DNA of 64,000 nt from Cycas panzhihuaensis (Eukaryota; Cycadophyta): contig CM041465.1 of assembly GCA_023213395.1 (NCBI GenBank), positions 232,321,741 through 232,385,740 of the forward strand, written 5' to 3'. The notes under the pieces are model-generated. The model was not told the origin of the DNA. It was given only the letters and a program-made list of their open reading frames with translations, and searched no databases. The position numbers and the translations under genes were made by a program. Below, piece by piece: positions 43,279 through 53,972 of the stretch; position 1 is the first letter of the stretch; every line of letters starts with the position of its first letter.

Positions 43279-43567
43279 GTCTCCACGAATCGTTATCGCA
43301 AAGATTGATGCCTCAAATCCTCAACCTCCGAATCGGTTCTTTGACGAGACTTATGGCTTTGTCACCGCTTTTCCCCTTTTCCTTTCCTCTTCAACTTCTT
43401 CCTTTGATTCTTTGCCCTTTGATTCTCTCGTCAGATTTCTTCGTGTCCTTTTCATTCACTCACGCTAGCTTCCAAGCATCCTCACCGAGTCCATATTCTC
43501 GTAGAACTTGAATAATAAAGTGATAGGCGATGGGAGGTTATCTTTATCAATGGTCGCAAGTATCACG

Positions 43568-43810
43568 TCAATAACAATTGCTTTTCCTTTTGAAGATTAC
43601 CTCCCCTTCTTCGTGAGCCAATTCAGTCCCTATGACAGTTTTCCAAAGTTTCTTCACTACAAAAAGACTTTCCATCCTAATTTTCCAAAAACGAAAATTA
43701 GTTCCAGTGTATTTGGGCAGAGGAAAGGTGAGATCTGATAACCAATATTCATTTCTCTCAGGCACAAAAGTGATAATGTCACTTAATTCCATGATGTACG
43801 AAGACGTCAA
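43568..43810 (-). pseudogene. X-I gag N-terminus remnant
   Basis: An 80-residue frame reading LPKYTGTNFRFWKIRMESLF and VVKKLWKTVIGTE. This is the typical first block of copia gag (compare SNYHVWKIKMET in C-F). The frame is lost after about 70 residues and no downstream capsid or knuckle follows. It supports a copia origin for X-I. Confidence 0.75.
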
Positions 43811-43819
43811 TTACAGCTG

Positions 43820-44770
43820 TAATTCTCAGGATTCATGGACAAAATTTCAGCAATTTATAATGCATCAATAGACAACATCAGCCAAGCGTAGAACAAGTGT
43901 ATTGCCTATGCGGTCTCCTTATCGTTGGGATGTACAGGTTCCATCGTAAATCTGTGTCTGAGTTCTTGAGAGGGATGTTGCTTCAGTTGAGTGTTGCAGC
44001 CTTCCTTCAAAAGGGCTTCTAACAAACAGTGCTCAGAATTGGTCCCACGTCTCTTCTCACATACGCTTGATGTTTCCAATCATAGTCCGCCTTTAGTCCG
44101 CACTGCACAAACTTCTCCTACTATGTTCCTCTCAGAGACCCAAAGTGGCTTGCACCCTCCGTGGTGGCATGTCTTCATAGACTCGTGATCTCTACTTGAT
44201 GACCGTGTCTTCATTGTCTCCATGCTCATCCCGCATGATTTTTGCATATTTGTCGTCATGGTCCCTCTCGCCTGTGGGATCAGTCCTCTCTGGTTATGCC
44301 CGGATATCCTTTACACGTAAATAACTTTTCCGTAAAAACATATCAACGTATGCACTTTGTGCTAACTGCTTTAATTGTACATAGCTAGGATTTGGGCCCG
44401 TAGAGAGGTTCTTTTGATGCTCGATCCCAAGGTGTGCCCTGTGTCTTACACTTGGTTGTGTGATCAAGATGTTTTTGCATGCGATCCCAAAGAAGATCCC
44501 AAACAATTCAAAGAAAAGGAAAACTCAGAAATGGGCCTCCCCTGAGATCACAATAACAGGTAAATGGGCCTCATATGTGGAGCAATAGCATCCCAGAAAC
44601 TGCAAATAGCCTCTGCTAATAAAGAGCAAAAGAGCAGAAGTTCGCTCAATGCAACAAACCTCCTGAGCCCGTAATCTCTTTTGGGGTTTTACAAAATTGT
44701 TGGGAAAAACAAATAAAATGGTTCCAAGATGCATAGGTGGTGTTGAAAGACACCAAAATAGAACAGAAAA
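43820..44770 (-). other. X-I interior, unassigned
   Basis: Mixed-composition sequence with several short frames (44294-44506, 44525-44734), none recognised. The part next to the H4 stop may be H4 3' untranslated sequence. The rest may be captured DNA. Confidence 0.4.
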
Positions 44771-44773
44771 GAA

Positions 44774-45083
<310 letters not shown>

Positions 45084-45089
45084 GACTTC

Positions 45090-46254
45090 TAGATGAGGAA
45101 GAGTGTGAACCTTTATCGATGTTTATTGGATCCAATTTGTACACATTGGCAATGCCAGTTTGCAAAGAGGAAGCTAGGTGAGTATAAGTTCCTTGAAATC
45201 TACGCAGTGACTTATGCACCGAGTACGAGTCTCTCTTGGATACAAAAGACAAATTGGAGGAAAGGCGCACGCTCTTAATGTAATAACTAGTAGTAAACAG
45301 AGAGGGTCAAAACAAGATGTTGTAAATAGCTCAAGAGAGTCGGATCCTCTTCTTGAACCATTTGCTATACCGCAGAGCTCAAAGAAGACCTCAAATTTCC
45401 TTTGCAACAGATAACCTCGTAAAGAGATGGCATTGATGATGTCAAGTCCGAAAGTTCCCAATGTGGAAACAAATCATCTATACATGGGACACCCTCCAAA
45501 CAAGATTCTCTTCACCTTCGATGAATGCAAATTCAATCTATACGGAGAAACTTGACAGAATTTCCAGTATCAGTACCAATCCAATCAAACACTTCTAGTC
45601 GCAGCTGGTTGATGAAAAGAATCTCATGGCAATTCGAAATTGCTCCAACCGTGAAAAAACCACATCCATGCACGACCAACCTCAACGCAGTACTCGACTG
45701 CATACGGATCACATCTACAAAGAATGACGTGTGCCGTCTCGGATACCCAAAGAGGTCCGAATTGTCTTAGATATGTGACTGGCAATTTTTGATTGGCGGC
45801 TTACACACAAAACAATGACTCATTCATAGGCTAGTATCTCTCTATTCAAATAGTTCCTCCAGATGGAGATTTTCGTAAGTCCGATTACCACAAGAACTTT
45901 ACATGCAAAATCCATTTATGGTAGATTTTCTCCAAGTGAAATAATAATAAACTCAAGTATTCAACAAAGTCCTTTCAACTGCTTTTAAATACAAACCATA
46001 ACTTTTCCATGCATACAAGCCTCAATTCCAATAAATTTATAGCGAGAAGTTTTATCAGTATACCGCCTTCTTTACAAGGTGGGCCCTAAAAGTGAACAGA
46101 TATTGCCGATAATATTTTGATGTCCTTAGGGTTTCATCCTCTGCAAGTGCAACTACCAGAATCGATTCTACGTAACCTCCTCCATGCACAAGATGGTGGA
46201 CCCGCACAACAATGAACTTGACAAGACCCACTGCTCGCATGTATATGGAAGCTC
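45090..46254 (-). other. X-I leader and unassigned interior
   Basis: Between the primer site and H4. It contains short frames (46055-46267, 45174-45461) with no family match. The stretch upstream of H4 could be captured H4 promoter or 5' sequence, or DNA from other genes. The paired GTACG clusters seen in other leaders are not evident here. Confidence 0.4.
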
Positions 46255-46266
46255 GCTCTGATACCA
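46255..46266 (-). other. X-I primer binding site
   Basis: Minus-strand TGGTATCAGAGC directly adjoins the 5' LTR. Confidence 0.92.
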
Positions 46267-46632
46267 TGTTAAGAATTTAACATGGGGAACACTCATCAAC
46301 AAGAAGATCAATAACATCAACAGAGATTAACACAATATAATCAGAATGTATTGCCATATCAGAAGCACCAAGGACCCAACGTGCGCCTTGATGTTGTGAT
46401 GATTTTACATACTACCTCAACCACCTTTATATACCAAAGAGGTGGGAGACTAAACATCCCAAGTGGTGCATGTGGGACAAATACCTTTGTCCTGACTAAT
46501 AGCATTATACCATAAACTTGACCAATAAACTTATATCCTTTTACATAGTATTATAATGACCTTTTGACCCTAAGACTTAGGACTATCACTTATTATCCTA
46601 GGACCCACATACATTAAACATTATTTCTAACA
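46267..46632 (-). repeat. X-I 5' LTR (366 bp)
   Basis: Nearly identical to 41960-42325, followed by the target duplication GCGTC (46633-46637). Confidence 0.95.
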
Positions 46633-46637
46633 GCGTC

Positions 46638-46760
46638 TGTATACTCAACTATTAATTAAGTCTTTTAAGTACCCTCTACGTGATACATAAAAGAACCTAA
46701 AGAACATTATGAATATTAAGACTACACATATGCATTAGGACTACACACACAAATATTTAT
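46638..46760 (-). repeat. G-H 5' LTR, outer piece
   Basis: It continues the G-H LTR after the X-I insertion (TGTATACTCAAC onward). The outer end is estimated, because no second G-H LTR is present to compare. Confidence 0.5.
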
Positions 46761-46967
46761 CACCCACCCTTTTCAAATAGCTAGTGGGTAGTCTAATTTA
46801 TTTGACTAACACTAGACTAAATATTTCATATGTTGTTGGAATCTATTCTAGATTCGTGTCTCAACTCAATCAAATGCATTGGAATGCAATAGAAAGAATA
46901 CTCAAATATCTAAAAGGAATATTGCGGCATGGGCTTCAATATACACAAAAACAAGAACTACATTTTG
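46740..46967 (+). pseudogene. C-J RNase H, first part
   Basis: The frame reads LVGSLIYLTNTRLNISYVVG, RFVSQLNQMHWNAIERILKY and LKGILRHGLQYTQKQELHF. This is the start of the copia RNase H region. The frame is interrupted by the G-K LTR at 46968. Codons at the junction resume after 53490. Confidence 0.85.
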
Positions 46968-47464
46968 TGTAATGTATCTTCCACAATAGAGAACTTCAAA
47001 AGAGAGAAATAAGAGGAATATTAAGCACCAAAGTGAGCCAAAAGAGACAATTAATCACCAAAGAGAACCGAAGTTCTTTTCTCTTAAGTAATATGATCCA
47101 AGAATGAATTACAATGAAGACCCGAGAGGGTATATATAGTGCTTCAACTACTAACGCTTTCTTCTATTCTAAGCACTTACTAAATAAGTGAGCACAACTA
47201 CTTGCTATGCATGCGTAAAGAGTGCAACTACTTGCTAAATATAAGTGTAGTGCACTTACTAAATAAGTGAGCACAACTACTTACTAAATACATTTGCACT
47301 ACAAGAGGACCACTATTTTAGTACTTTCTAAATAAGTGAGTACAACTATTTAAGCACTTTCTAAATAAGCAAGCACTTGAGAATAATCACAAGATCACAT
47401 AACCCTTTGACGGATTCTACATGCTAATACTTCCTTCCGTTTATGGAGGTGGGGTTATGTTACA
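46968..47464 (-). repeat. G-K 3' LTR (497 bp)
   Basis: It pairs with 52990-53485. It contains short internal repeats built on AATAAGTGAGCACAACTACT (about 47186, 47265, 47332). Confidence 0.94.
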
Positions 47465-47475
47465 AGTCCCCCCCT

Positions 47476-48825
47476 CTAAGACGTTGAGTCCTTGAAGCGT
47501 TGCAAATGAGGATGTTGTTTGACAAATTCGTCAGATTCCCAAGTTGCTTCATCTGCATCACAACCGACCCATTGTACCAAATGCTCAGAAATGGTGCGAT
47601 TCCGAAGGTCGCTCTGACGACTGGCGAGGATCCGATCTGGTGGAACTGTGAGAGTTTGTTCATTATGGAGAATGGGGAGGGTAGTGAGGGGTGTAATATT
47701 TTTGCCCAGACACTTTTTAAGGCATGAGACATGGAAGACATTATGGATATTGGTGTCTGGGGGAAGTTCAAGGGCATATGCCACTTCGCCAATCTTTTTT
47801 ATGACTTTATATGGGCCATAATAACGGGGGCTTAGTTTGTGGCCTCGATGGGATTTTAGGGATTGTTGTTTGTAAGGCTGAAGGCGAAGGAAGACAAGAT
47901 CTCCAATGTCAAATAACCGATCAGATCGGTGGTGGTCAGTGAGTTGCTTCATACGATTTCTTGCATTAGCTAGGTTTTGCTTAAGGGTATGAAGGATTTG
48001 GTCCATGTCTTGAAGCTTTTGTTGGGCAGAGGCATTCCGAAAATCAGTCACTAAGGTATGGTGTGAAGGGGGATGATAGCCATATAATGCCAAGAATGGA
48101 GTCATGCCAATGGCTGCATGGTGTGAGGAATTGTACCAATATTTTGCCAAGGACAACCATGATGTCCATTTAGCTTGGTGGTCAGAGGCAAAACAACATA
48201 GGTATGTTTCCAAAGTTTTGTTCAAAGCCTCTGATTGGCCATCTGTTTGTGGATGGTAAGTGGTACTCATATTAAATGAAGTTCCCACCGCCTTAAATAA
48301 CTCTTGCCAAAAGGAGCTAGTGAATTTGGGATCCCTATCACAAACGATAGTTGAGGGGAATCCATGAAGACGGAAAAGGAATTGGACATAAATGTCAGCC
48401 AAACTGGATGATTTATAAGATGTGTGTACTGGAATAAAATGAGCATATTTGGTTAGTCTATCAATGACTACCCAAATGGAGTCAAACCCAGCCGATGTAG
48501 GTAAGCCAGTAATAAAATCCATGGCAATGTCTTGCCATTTTCCTTGAGGGATATGTAATGGTTGGAGCAGTCCCGGTAAAGCATTGTTATCCACCTTATG
48601 CCGTTGGCAAGTATCACATTCTGACACAAAGGTAAAGATAGTATGTTTCATATGGGGCCAAAAGAAGTCAGCACGAATACAGCGATAAGTCTTATCAAAT
48701 CCCGAATGACCCCCTAAAGGAGTGGTGTGATATTCTGTTAGAATGCGTGAAATGAAAGATGAGGAAGGGTGGACAAAGATGCGATTATGAAATAATAGAT
48801 GGTTTGAGTGAGTTGACCATCCATT
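47476..48825 (-). CDS. G-K integrase with chromodomain
   Basis: The long frame 47476-48651 (391 residues), extended upstream to about 48828, starts with the His-His (EYHTTPLGGHSG) and Cys-Cys (CDTCQRHK) zinc site. The core has all three acidic residues: AMDFITGLP, TIVCDRDPKFTS and PQTDGQSEALNKTLE. Next come GDLVFLRLQPY and RYYGPYKVIKKIG, the integrase C-terminal domain. The last 50 residues, HLVQWVGCDADEATWESDEF onward, form a chromodomain, which in chromoviruses is thought to steer insertion to marked chromatin. A TAG near 48829 separates it from RNase H. Confidence 0.93.
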   Translation of the reverse strand, partial: NGWSTHSNHLLFHNRIFVHPSSSFISRILTEYHTTPLGGHSGFDKTYRCIRADFFWPHMKHTIFTFVSECDTCQRHKVDNNALPGLLQPLHIPQGKWQDIAMDFITGLPTSAGFDSIWVVIDRLTKYAHFIPVHTSYKSSSLADIYVQFLFRLHGFPSTIVCDRDPKFTSSFWQELFKAVGTSFNMSTTYHPQTDGQSEALNKTLETYLCCFASDHQAKWTSWLSLAKYWYNSSHHAAIGMTPFLALYGYHPPSHHTLVTDFRNASAQQKLQDMDQILHTLKQNLANARNRMKQLTDHHRSDRLFDIGDLVFLRLQPYKQQSLKSHRGHKLSPRYYGPYKVIKKIGEVAYALELPPDTNIHNVFHVSCLKKCLGKNITPLTTLPILHNEQTLTVPPDRILASRQSDLRNRTISEHLVQWVGCDADEATWESDEFVKQHPHLQRFKDSTS

Positions 48826-49782
48826 CTAGTTTAAAGCTTTTTCTTTCCAACGTGCGTAGTCAGGTTGTGCCTGGTTTTCAGCATGTAATTCATCTAGCCA
48901 AATGGGTTGGGGCTTAGATATAGCATGGATGCTGGGGTTGGTGTCGTTGGAATCAGGAGGAATACAAGAAAGGGCATCTGCAACGACATTGTCTTTACCT
49001 TTCTTATAAGATATCGTAAAGTCAAAAACTTGAAGGCGATCAATCCATTTGGCTTGTTCCTCTGAGAGGATTGGTTGATCCATCAGATTATGGAGACTAC
49101 GATGATCAGTAAGGATTGTGAACTTTGACCCTAAAAGATATTGACGCCACTTATCTACAGCATGTAGGATTGCTCGCATTTCCTTTTGGTAAGTTGATAG
49201 TCGAAATTCATGGTCTTTTAGTTTTCGACTTTCGAAAGCAATGGGGTGATAATCCTGCATAAGAACAGCGCCTATGCCGAATCCGGAAGCATCACACTCC
49301 AGTTGGAAAGGTTGGGTGAAATCAGGAGTGACTAGCACTAGGGTAGAGGTCATCACTAGTTTGAGGTGGGAAAAAGCATCTTCAGCCTCTGAAGACCATT
49401 GAAAGGAGTTTTTGCAGAGCAAATTTGTTAGTGGGATTGTTATTGCGGCATAGTTACGAACAAAACGACGATAGAACCTGGTAAGACCAAGGAATGCTCG
49501 CAGTTGTGTGAGATTGGTCGGTGTTGACCAGGTAGTGATGACTGATATTTTATCAGGGTCCACACATACCCCTTTGCAAGAAATGATGTGGCCCAAGTAT
49601 TGGAGTTCAGCTTTTCCAAATTCACACTTAGAAAGTTTGGCATATAATTGGTGTTGATGTAGAATTTGGAGGATAGTTTCTAGATGATGAATGTGATGGT
49701 CCAAACATGAGCTATAAATAAGTATATCATCAAAGAAAACTATGACAAATTTTCGAAGGTGAGGACCAAAAATTTTATTCAT
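48826..49782 (-). CDS. G-K reverse transcriptase C-terminus and RNase H
   Basis: A 318-residue frame. It begins in reverse transcriptase with VIVFFDDILIYS, the catalytic FxDD motif, then LSKCEFGKAELQYLGH and the connection AFLGLTRFYRRFVRNYA. RNase H follows with LECDASGFGIGAVLMQ and FTILTDHRSLHNLM. It is continuous with the preceding frame except for a TAA at about 49787, and ends at TAG near 48829. Confidence 0.93.
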   Translation of the reverse strand: MNKIFGPHLRKFVIVFFDDILIYSSCLDHHIHHLETILQILHQHQLYAKLSKCEFGKAELQYLGHIISCKGVCVDPDKISVITTWSTPTNLTQLRAFLGLTRFYRRFVRNYAAITIPLTNLLCKNSFQWSSEAEDAFSHLKLVMTSTLVLVTPDFTQPFQLECDASGFGIGAVLMQDYHPIAFESRKLKDHEFRLSTYQKEMRAILHAVDKWRQYLLGSKFTILTDHRSLHNLMDQPILSEEQAKWIDRLQVFDFTISYKKGKDNVVADALSCIPPDSNDTNPSIHAISKPQPIWLDELHAENQAQPDYARWKEKALN

Positions 49783-49788
49783 GAGCGC

Positions 49789-51318
49789 TTAGAAGGTGGC
49801 CGGGGCATTGCAGAGTCCAAAAGGCATCACTCGGAATTCAAAATGGCCATGGTGGGTTCGAAAAGCTGTCTTATGACAATCTTCTGGGGCTATCGGGATC
49901 TGGTAATATCCTGATTGTAAGTCCAGTTTAGAGAAGATTGATGCTCCATGGATCTCATCAAGCATATCATCAATTCGTGGGGTGGGGAACTTATTCTTGA
50001 TAGTAATCTTGTTAAGCTCCCTGTAATCCACACAAAGGCGGAAAGAGCCATCCTTTTTCTTGACTAAGACGATCGGTGCTGCATATGGACTTTTACTGGG
50101 CTGAATTATTCCCATATCCATTAGTTCAGTCGTGATTTTCTCAATTTCATTTTTCTGAAAGTAGGAGTTTCTATATGGGCGTAAGCTAATTGGGTCATGG
50201 TTAGATTTTAGTTCAATCATATGGTAAAACCCACAGTCAGGAGGGGTCGTGGAGGGGAGAGGAGCAAATACTTGCTCGTACTTTGTAATCACATCCTGGA
50301 TGCGCGGGTGGATTAGGGGAACAATTTGGATGTTATTTAGGCAAACTATATAGCCTAGGTTGGTTTGGAGATGTCGTTTCATGTGGCCAGGTGAGACCAA
50401 TTGGTTTGGAGGGGATTGAATACCATATAGTTTGTGTGTTTTTCCCATATGATCTTTAAACATTATGAATGGATTAGAGGGTGAGTTATTTGTGCTGTAA
50501 GTTCCTAAAGTTTGTAACCATTGGATCCCTAATATAGCAATAGAGCCTCCTATAGATAATGCATAAAAATCAGAAGTTAGGAGGTATGAACCAATTTGGA
50601 CATGTAGGTTTTTTATAACACTTGCACAATGGAGCTTCTGATAACCTGGTAGAGAGCAAGTGAAACCAGTCTTGGGGACAATATATAAGTTTAGCTACCT
50701 AGCTAATGAGATATCGATAAAGTTCAAAGATGCACCACCATTGATTAGGATTGACATTGGAGTCTTCCGAAGAATACCTCTAACTCGTAAGGGTCCAGTA
50801 CAAGCAGTAGAAGTTACGGTTGATAGAGATACTTCTGGTTGGGGGTCAGGGTTGGGGTCTGTTTGGATTCCTTCATCGACCTCTTCATCGGAATTAGAGT
50901 CTTATGGGTCATATATGGGGTCAATGGAAAAGACCATACGCCTTGCTGCACAAATGCGACCATGCCCAGGAGTCCACTTTTCTGAGCATTGTATACAGAG
51001 GCCTGCTTCTACTCGTCGTTGTGCTTCAGCTTGGGAGATTTGAACTTTTTCTGTTGGGGATCCCTCTGGTTGCCAATCTAATGTAGGACGAGATATGTCA
51101 TCCGGTCGAGGTCGAGAACGTTGGAAGTCCGTTTGAGGGCGAGCTGCATCATCAAACCGAGGACGGAGCCGCTGGAAGTCTGTTTGTCGAGGTCGAGAGG
51201 ACCATGGGATGTCTCTTCAAGTGTACACCGATCTTTCAGCTGCGAACTCTGCCTCTACTGCCTTTTCCATTCTGATAGCTTCCTTGAGAGAAGGTAAGGA
51301 TAATGTCTTAACACGCAT
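49789..51318 (-). CDS. G-K protease and reverse transcriptase N-terminus
   Basis: In one frame with stops near 51221, 50904 and 50697. Upstream are Arg-rich repeats and the knuckle-like [12 protein letters not shown]. The protease site reads [13 protein letters not shown] near 50740: the catalytic Asp is Asn, a single G-to-A change. 49789-50463 is open and holds YKLKS-type connector, [46 protein letters not shown] and [12 protein letters not shown]. The stop right after this block is near 49789. Confidence 0.9.
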
Positions 51319-52000
51319 CTAAATACGGTCTTGGAGCCCTGCTACATATGTATCAATCAATGTTTGCTTATCCAGATTTTGACCTTGTGGACATCTATTG
51401 AATAATGCTTGGAATTCATATATAAATGACTCTACAGATGATGATTGCTTAAGCCTGGTAAGTTGAGTGAAGAATGATTGACTCCATGTATCTTCATATT
51501 GCTTGAAAAAACAGTTTGTGAAGTGTTGCCATGTTTGTGTTGAAGGGTACTCTTTTTTCCACCAATTAAACCAGTGATGTGCTTTCCCATCTAAATGGAT
51601 AGAGGCATACAATAGTTGATCATCTTCAGTCATTGGATGGAGGGCGAAGTATGACTCTAATTTGCTCATCCAACTGCGAGTGCTTTCCCTGTTCAGATCA
51701 GGATCAAAAGTCGGAATATTAATTTTATGGCGAAATGATTGTGGCTGGCGCGGGGGTGGCAGCGGCGACGGTACAAGACCTGCTTGATGAGAGGAAAGTT
51801 GAGCTGCAATTTGTGCCATCTGATTTTGATTTGAAGTGATTTGTGTTGTTATCTGGGCCATAATGGAAACCATGTCAAATTTTGAGGCTAAATTTAACAT
51901 GTCGGCTTTTACCTCTTGCACTTCTGTCTTAACTTCTTATTGTAATGTGGTGAATTGATTTTCCAAAAGTGAGATTCGGTCGCCTTGAGTTGGAGCCATG
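51319..52000 (-). CDS. G-K gag
   Basis: It starts at ATG 52000 (MAPTQGDRISLLENQF), with one TAA near 51940, then an open 200-residue frame (51319-51921). The capsid domain reads NIPTFDPDLNRESTRSWMSK, LDGKAHHWFNWWKKEYP and FIYEFQALFNRC. It ends at TAG near 51319 after AGLQDRI. This is the structural protein of the virus-like particle. Confidence 0.92.
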
Positions 52001-52975
52001 ATGATTGAAGAAGGTGTTTAAAGAATAAGGGACTAGTTAGAAGAAAGGGATTTACGAAGAGGGATGAGTGAGATAGAATTGGAGTTCTAAGAAGTTGGGA
52101 TGATGAGAGGAAAAGGGAAGGGAATGGGGTGTCTATAGACAGTTGTCCCCGATAGTTTTACTCTCTCTTTCTCTCTTTTTTTTTTTTTTTGGGACAAACA
52201 AAAGTTTCTTTTTTTCTTTTTTTTGGGACAAACAAAAGTTTCCTTCTTTTTTTTTCTTTTTTTTTTGAGACAAATAAAACTTTTTTTTTTTTTCTTTTTT
52301 TTGGGACAAATAAAAGTCTTTTTTTTTTTTTTTTTTTTTTTTTTTTAGTTATGTACTGGTGCTAGTTTGTTTACTGCGAGCGTTTAGAGCACCGATGCAA
52401 CGTTGACTGGAACAGGTAGCGGCCCCCGATAGAAGGCTTCCTAAGGGATTACGGTCAAGCTCACTGGCCACAAATGCTGTCTAAGCGAGTACCGCTCTCT
52501 AGAATTCGCAGCAATTACTTCTTGAGAGAAATAACTACTAAAACCCTAGCCACGGATTTACCTCAAAACGACAGCTCTTTGTATACACTCAAGGAAGGGA
52601 AATCTAATATGGGATGGGGCCGTTGCCCGTTTCACTGGCAAACACTCCGGCCAGCTACTTTGGGGTTCCCGTGGTACTTCTCACAATGAGTTTTAGGGCT
52701 TTGCCCAAGCATTTCCCACGGTTAAGCGGACGGGAATTTTCCCTTATCCGGATCTGCAATACAGTGTTTGGTCAGAAAATAACAAGAATAATTTATTATA
52801 GAATTGGCCCTGCTGAGTGTTGAGCTTTGTTGAAAATCTCCACCTGAACAATAGGAATTCCAACACTTTTACTACTTTCTGATCACCAAGATCCGAGTAG
52901 GCAAGGTGAGAGCATACGGTAGGTAAATGTGAGAGGGAAAAAAAAAATTTTGCACCAACTTAGCCCTGGAAGGTG
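52001..52975 (-). other. G-K leader
   Basis: Non-coding sequence between primer site and gag. It includes a T-tract repeat (plus strand) at 52160-52346. Plus-strand frames at 52474-52823 oppose the element and match nothing known. No GTACG clusters are evident. Confidence 0.7.
52160..52346 (-). repeat. T-tract minisatellite in the G-K leader
   Basis: Four units of a 10-25 base T run followed by GGGACAAAYAAAAGT (variants at about 52191, 52225, 52266 and 52302). In sense orientation these are A-rich blocks separated by ACTTTTGTTTGTCCC. Unit lengths vary through T-run slippage, and the run of about 30 T near 52318-52346 may be assembled inaccurately. Confidence 0.85.
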
Positions 52976-52987
52976 GCTTTGATACCA
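52976..52987 (-). other. G-K primer binding site
   Basis: Minus-strand TGGTATCAAAGC lies two bases from the 5' LTR. Confidence 0.9.
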
Positions 52988-52989
52988 CT

Positions 52990-53485
52990 TGTAATGTATC
53001 TTCCACAATAGAGAACTTCAAAAGAGAGAAATAAGAGGAATATTAACCACCAAAGTGAGCCAAAAGAGATAAGTAATCACCAAAGAGAACCGAAGTTCTT
53101 TTCTCTTAAGTAATATGATCCAAGAATGAATTACAATGAAGACCCGAGAGGGTATATATAGTGCTTCAACTACTAACGCTTACTTCTATTCTAAGCACTT
53201 AATAAGTGAGCACAACTACTTGCTATGCATGCATGCGTAAAGAGTGCAACTACTTGCTAAATATAAGTGTAGTGCACTTACTAAATAAGTGAGCACAACT
53301 ACTTACTAAATACATTTGCACTACAAGAGGACCACTATTTTAGTACTTTCTAAATAAGCGAGTACAACTATTTAAGCACTTTCTAAATAAGCAAGCACTT
53401 GAGAATAATCACAAGATCACATAACCCTTTGACGGATTCCACATGCTAATACTTCCTTCCGTTATGGAGGTGGGGTTATGTTACA
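52990..53485 (-). repeat. G-K 5' LTR (496 bp)
   Basis: It pairs with 46968-47464, with roughly 1.5-2% divergence by eye. It carries a four-base tandem gain (GCATGCATGC) and a four-base loss relative to the other LTR. Confidence 0.94.
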
Positions 53486-53490
53486 TTTTG

Positions 53491-53950
53491 GAAGGGTTCT
53501 TGAATACTAATTAGGCAGGATGTCAGGATAGTAGGAGATCTACCTCAAGGTATTGTTTCAACCTTGGGTCAACAGTTGTTTCGTGTAGTTGCATAAAACA
53601 ACCAAATGTTACTCTTACTTCCACTAAAGTGGAATATAAAACTGTTGTTAGCATAGCTTATGAGGTTATTTGGCTATGATGAATTCTTGAAAAGCTTGGA
53701 CTTGAGCAAACTCATCCCACTAAGCTTTATTATGATAATTAAAGTATGCTCAAGATAACCAAGAATCTAGGATTTTATACAAGAACCAAGCACATAGAGG
53801 TACATCACCATTTTATTAGAGAGCAGGTACAAGATGGTGAGATCGACCTTATCTATAAACCTACAGATTAACCACTTATAGACATCTTTACCAAAGCACT
53901 TGGTAGAAAAAATCTTAAAACATTCAAAGATGGCCTAGGAGTTCGGATTA
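53491..53950 (+). pseudogene. C-J RNase H, second part
   Basis: It continues 46967 after the G-K insertion. Readable pieces are CQDSRRSTSRYCFNLGSTVV, KQPNVTLTSTKVEYKTVVS, then TKNLGFYTRTKHIEVHHHFI and a C-terminus before the polypurine tract. Several stops (for example near 53678 and 53870) make it a pseudogene. It is very similar in wording to the C-C RNase H (9937-10323), suggesting the same copia lineage. Confidence 0.83.
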
Positions 53951-53972
53951 ATGATGTAAACATTAAGGGGGG

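Larger units (their letters stand above)
46968..53485 (-). mobile_element. G-K: nearly intact chromovirus (Ty3/gypsy)
   Basis: The LTRs are 46968-47464 and 52990-53485. The target duplication TTTTG is perfect (46963-46967 and 53486-53490). The primer site is 52976-52987 and the polypurine tract (minus CTTAGAGGGGGGGACT) is next to 47465. A single gag-pol reading frame runs from about 52000 to 47476 and ends in a chromodomain, which defines the chromovirus lineage. It is broken by about seven stops but no frameshift that I could see. The LTRs differ by roughly seven substitutions and three small indels, so the insertion is fairly recent. Confidence 0.95.

Noticed and set aside
50660-51086. Plus-strand frames (127 and 60 residues) opposite G-K gag-protease
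   Set aside because: They are antisense shadows of the retroelement coding frame.
52160-52346. CRISPR-like array
   Set aside because: Regularly spaced units are T runs with a 15-mer in a plant retrotransposon leader; no unique spacers and wrong kingdom.
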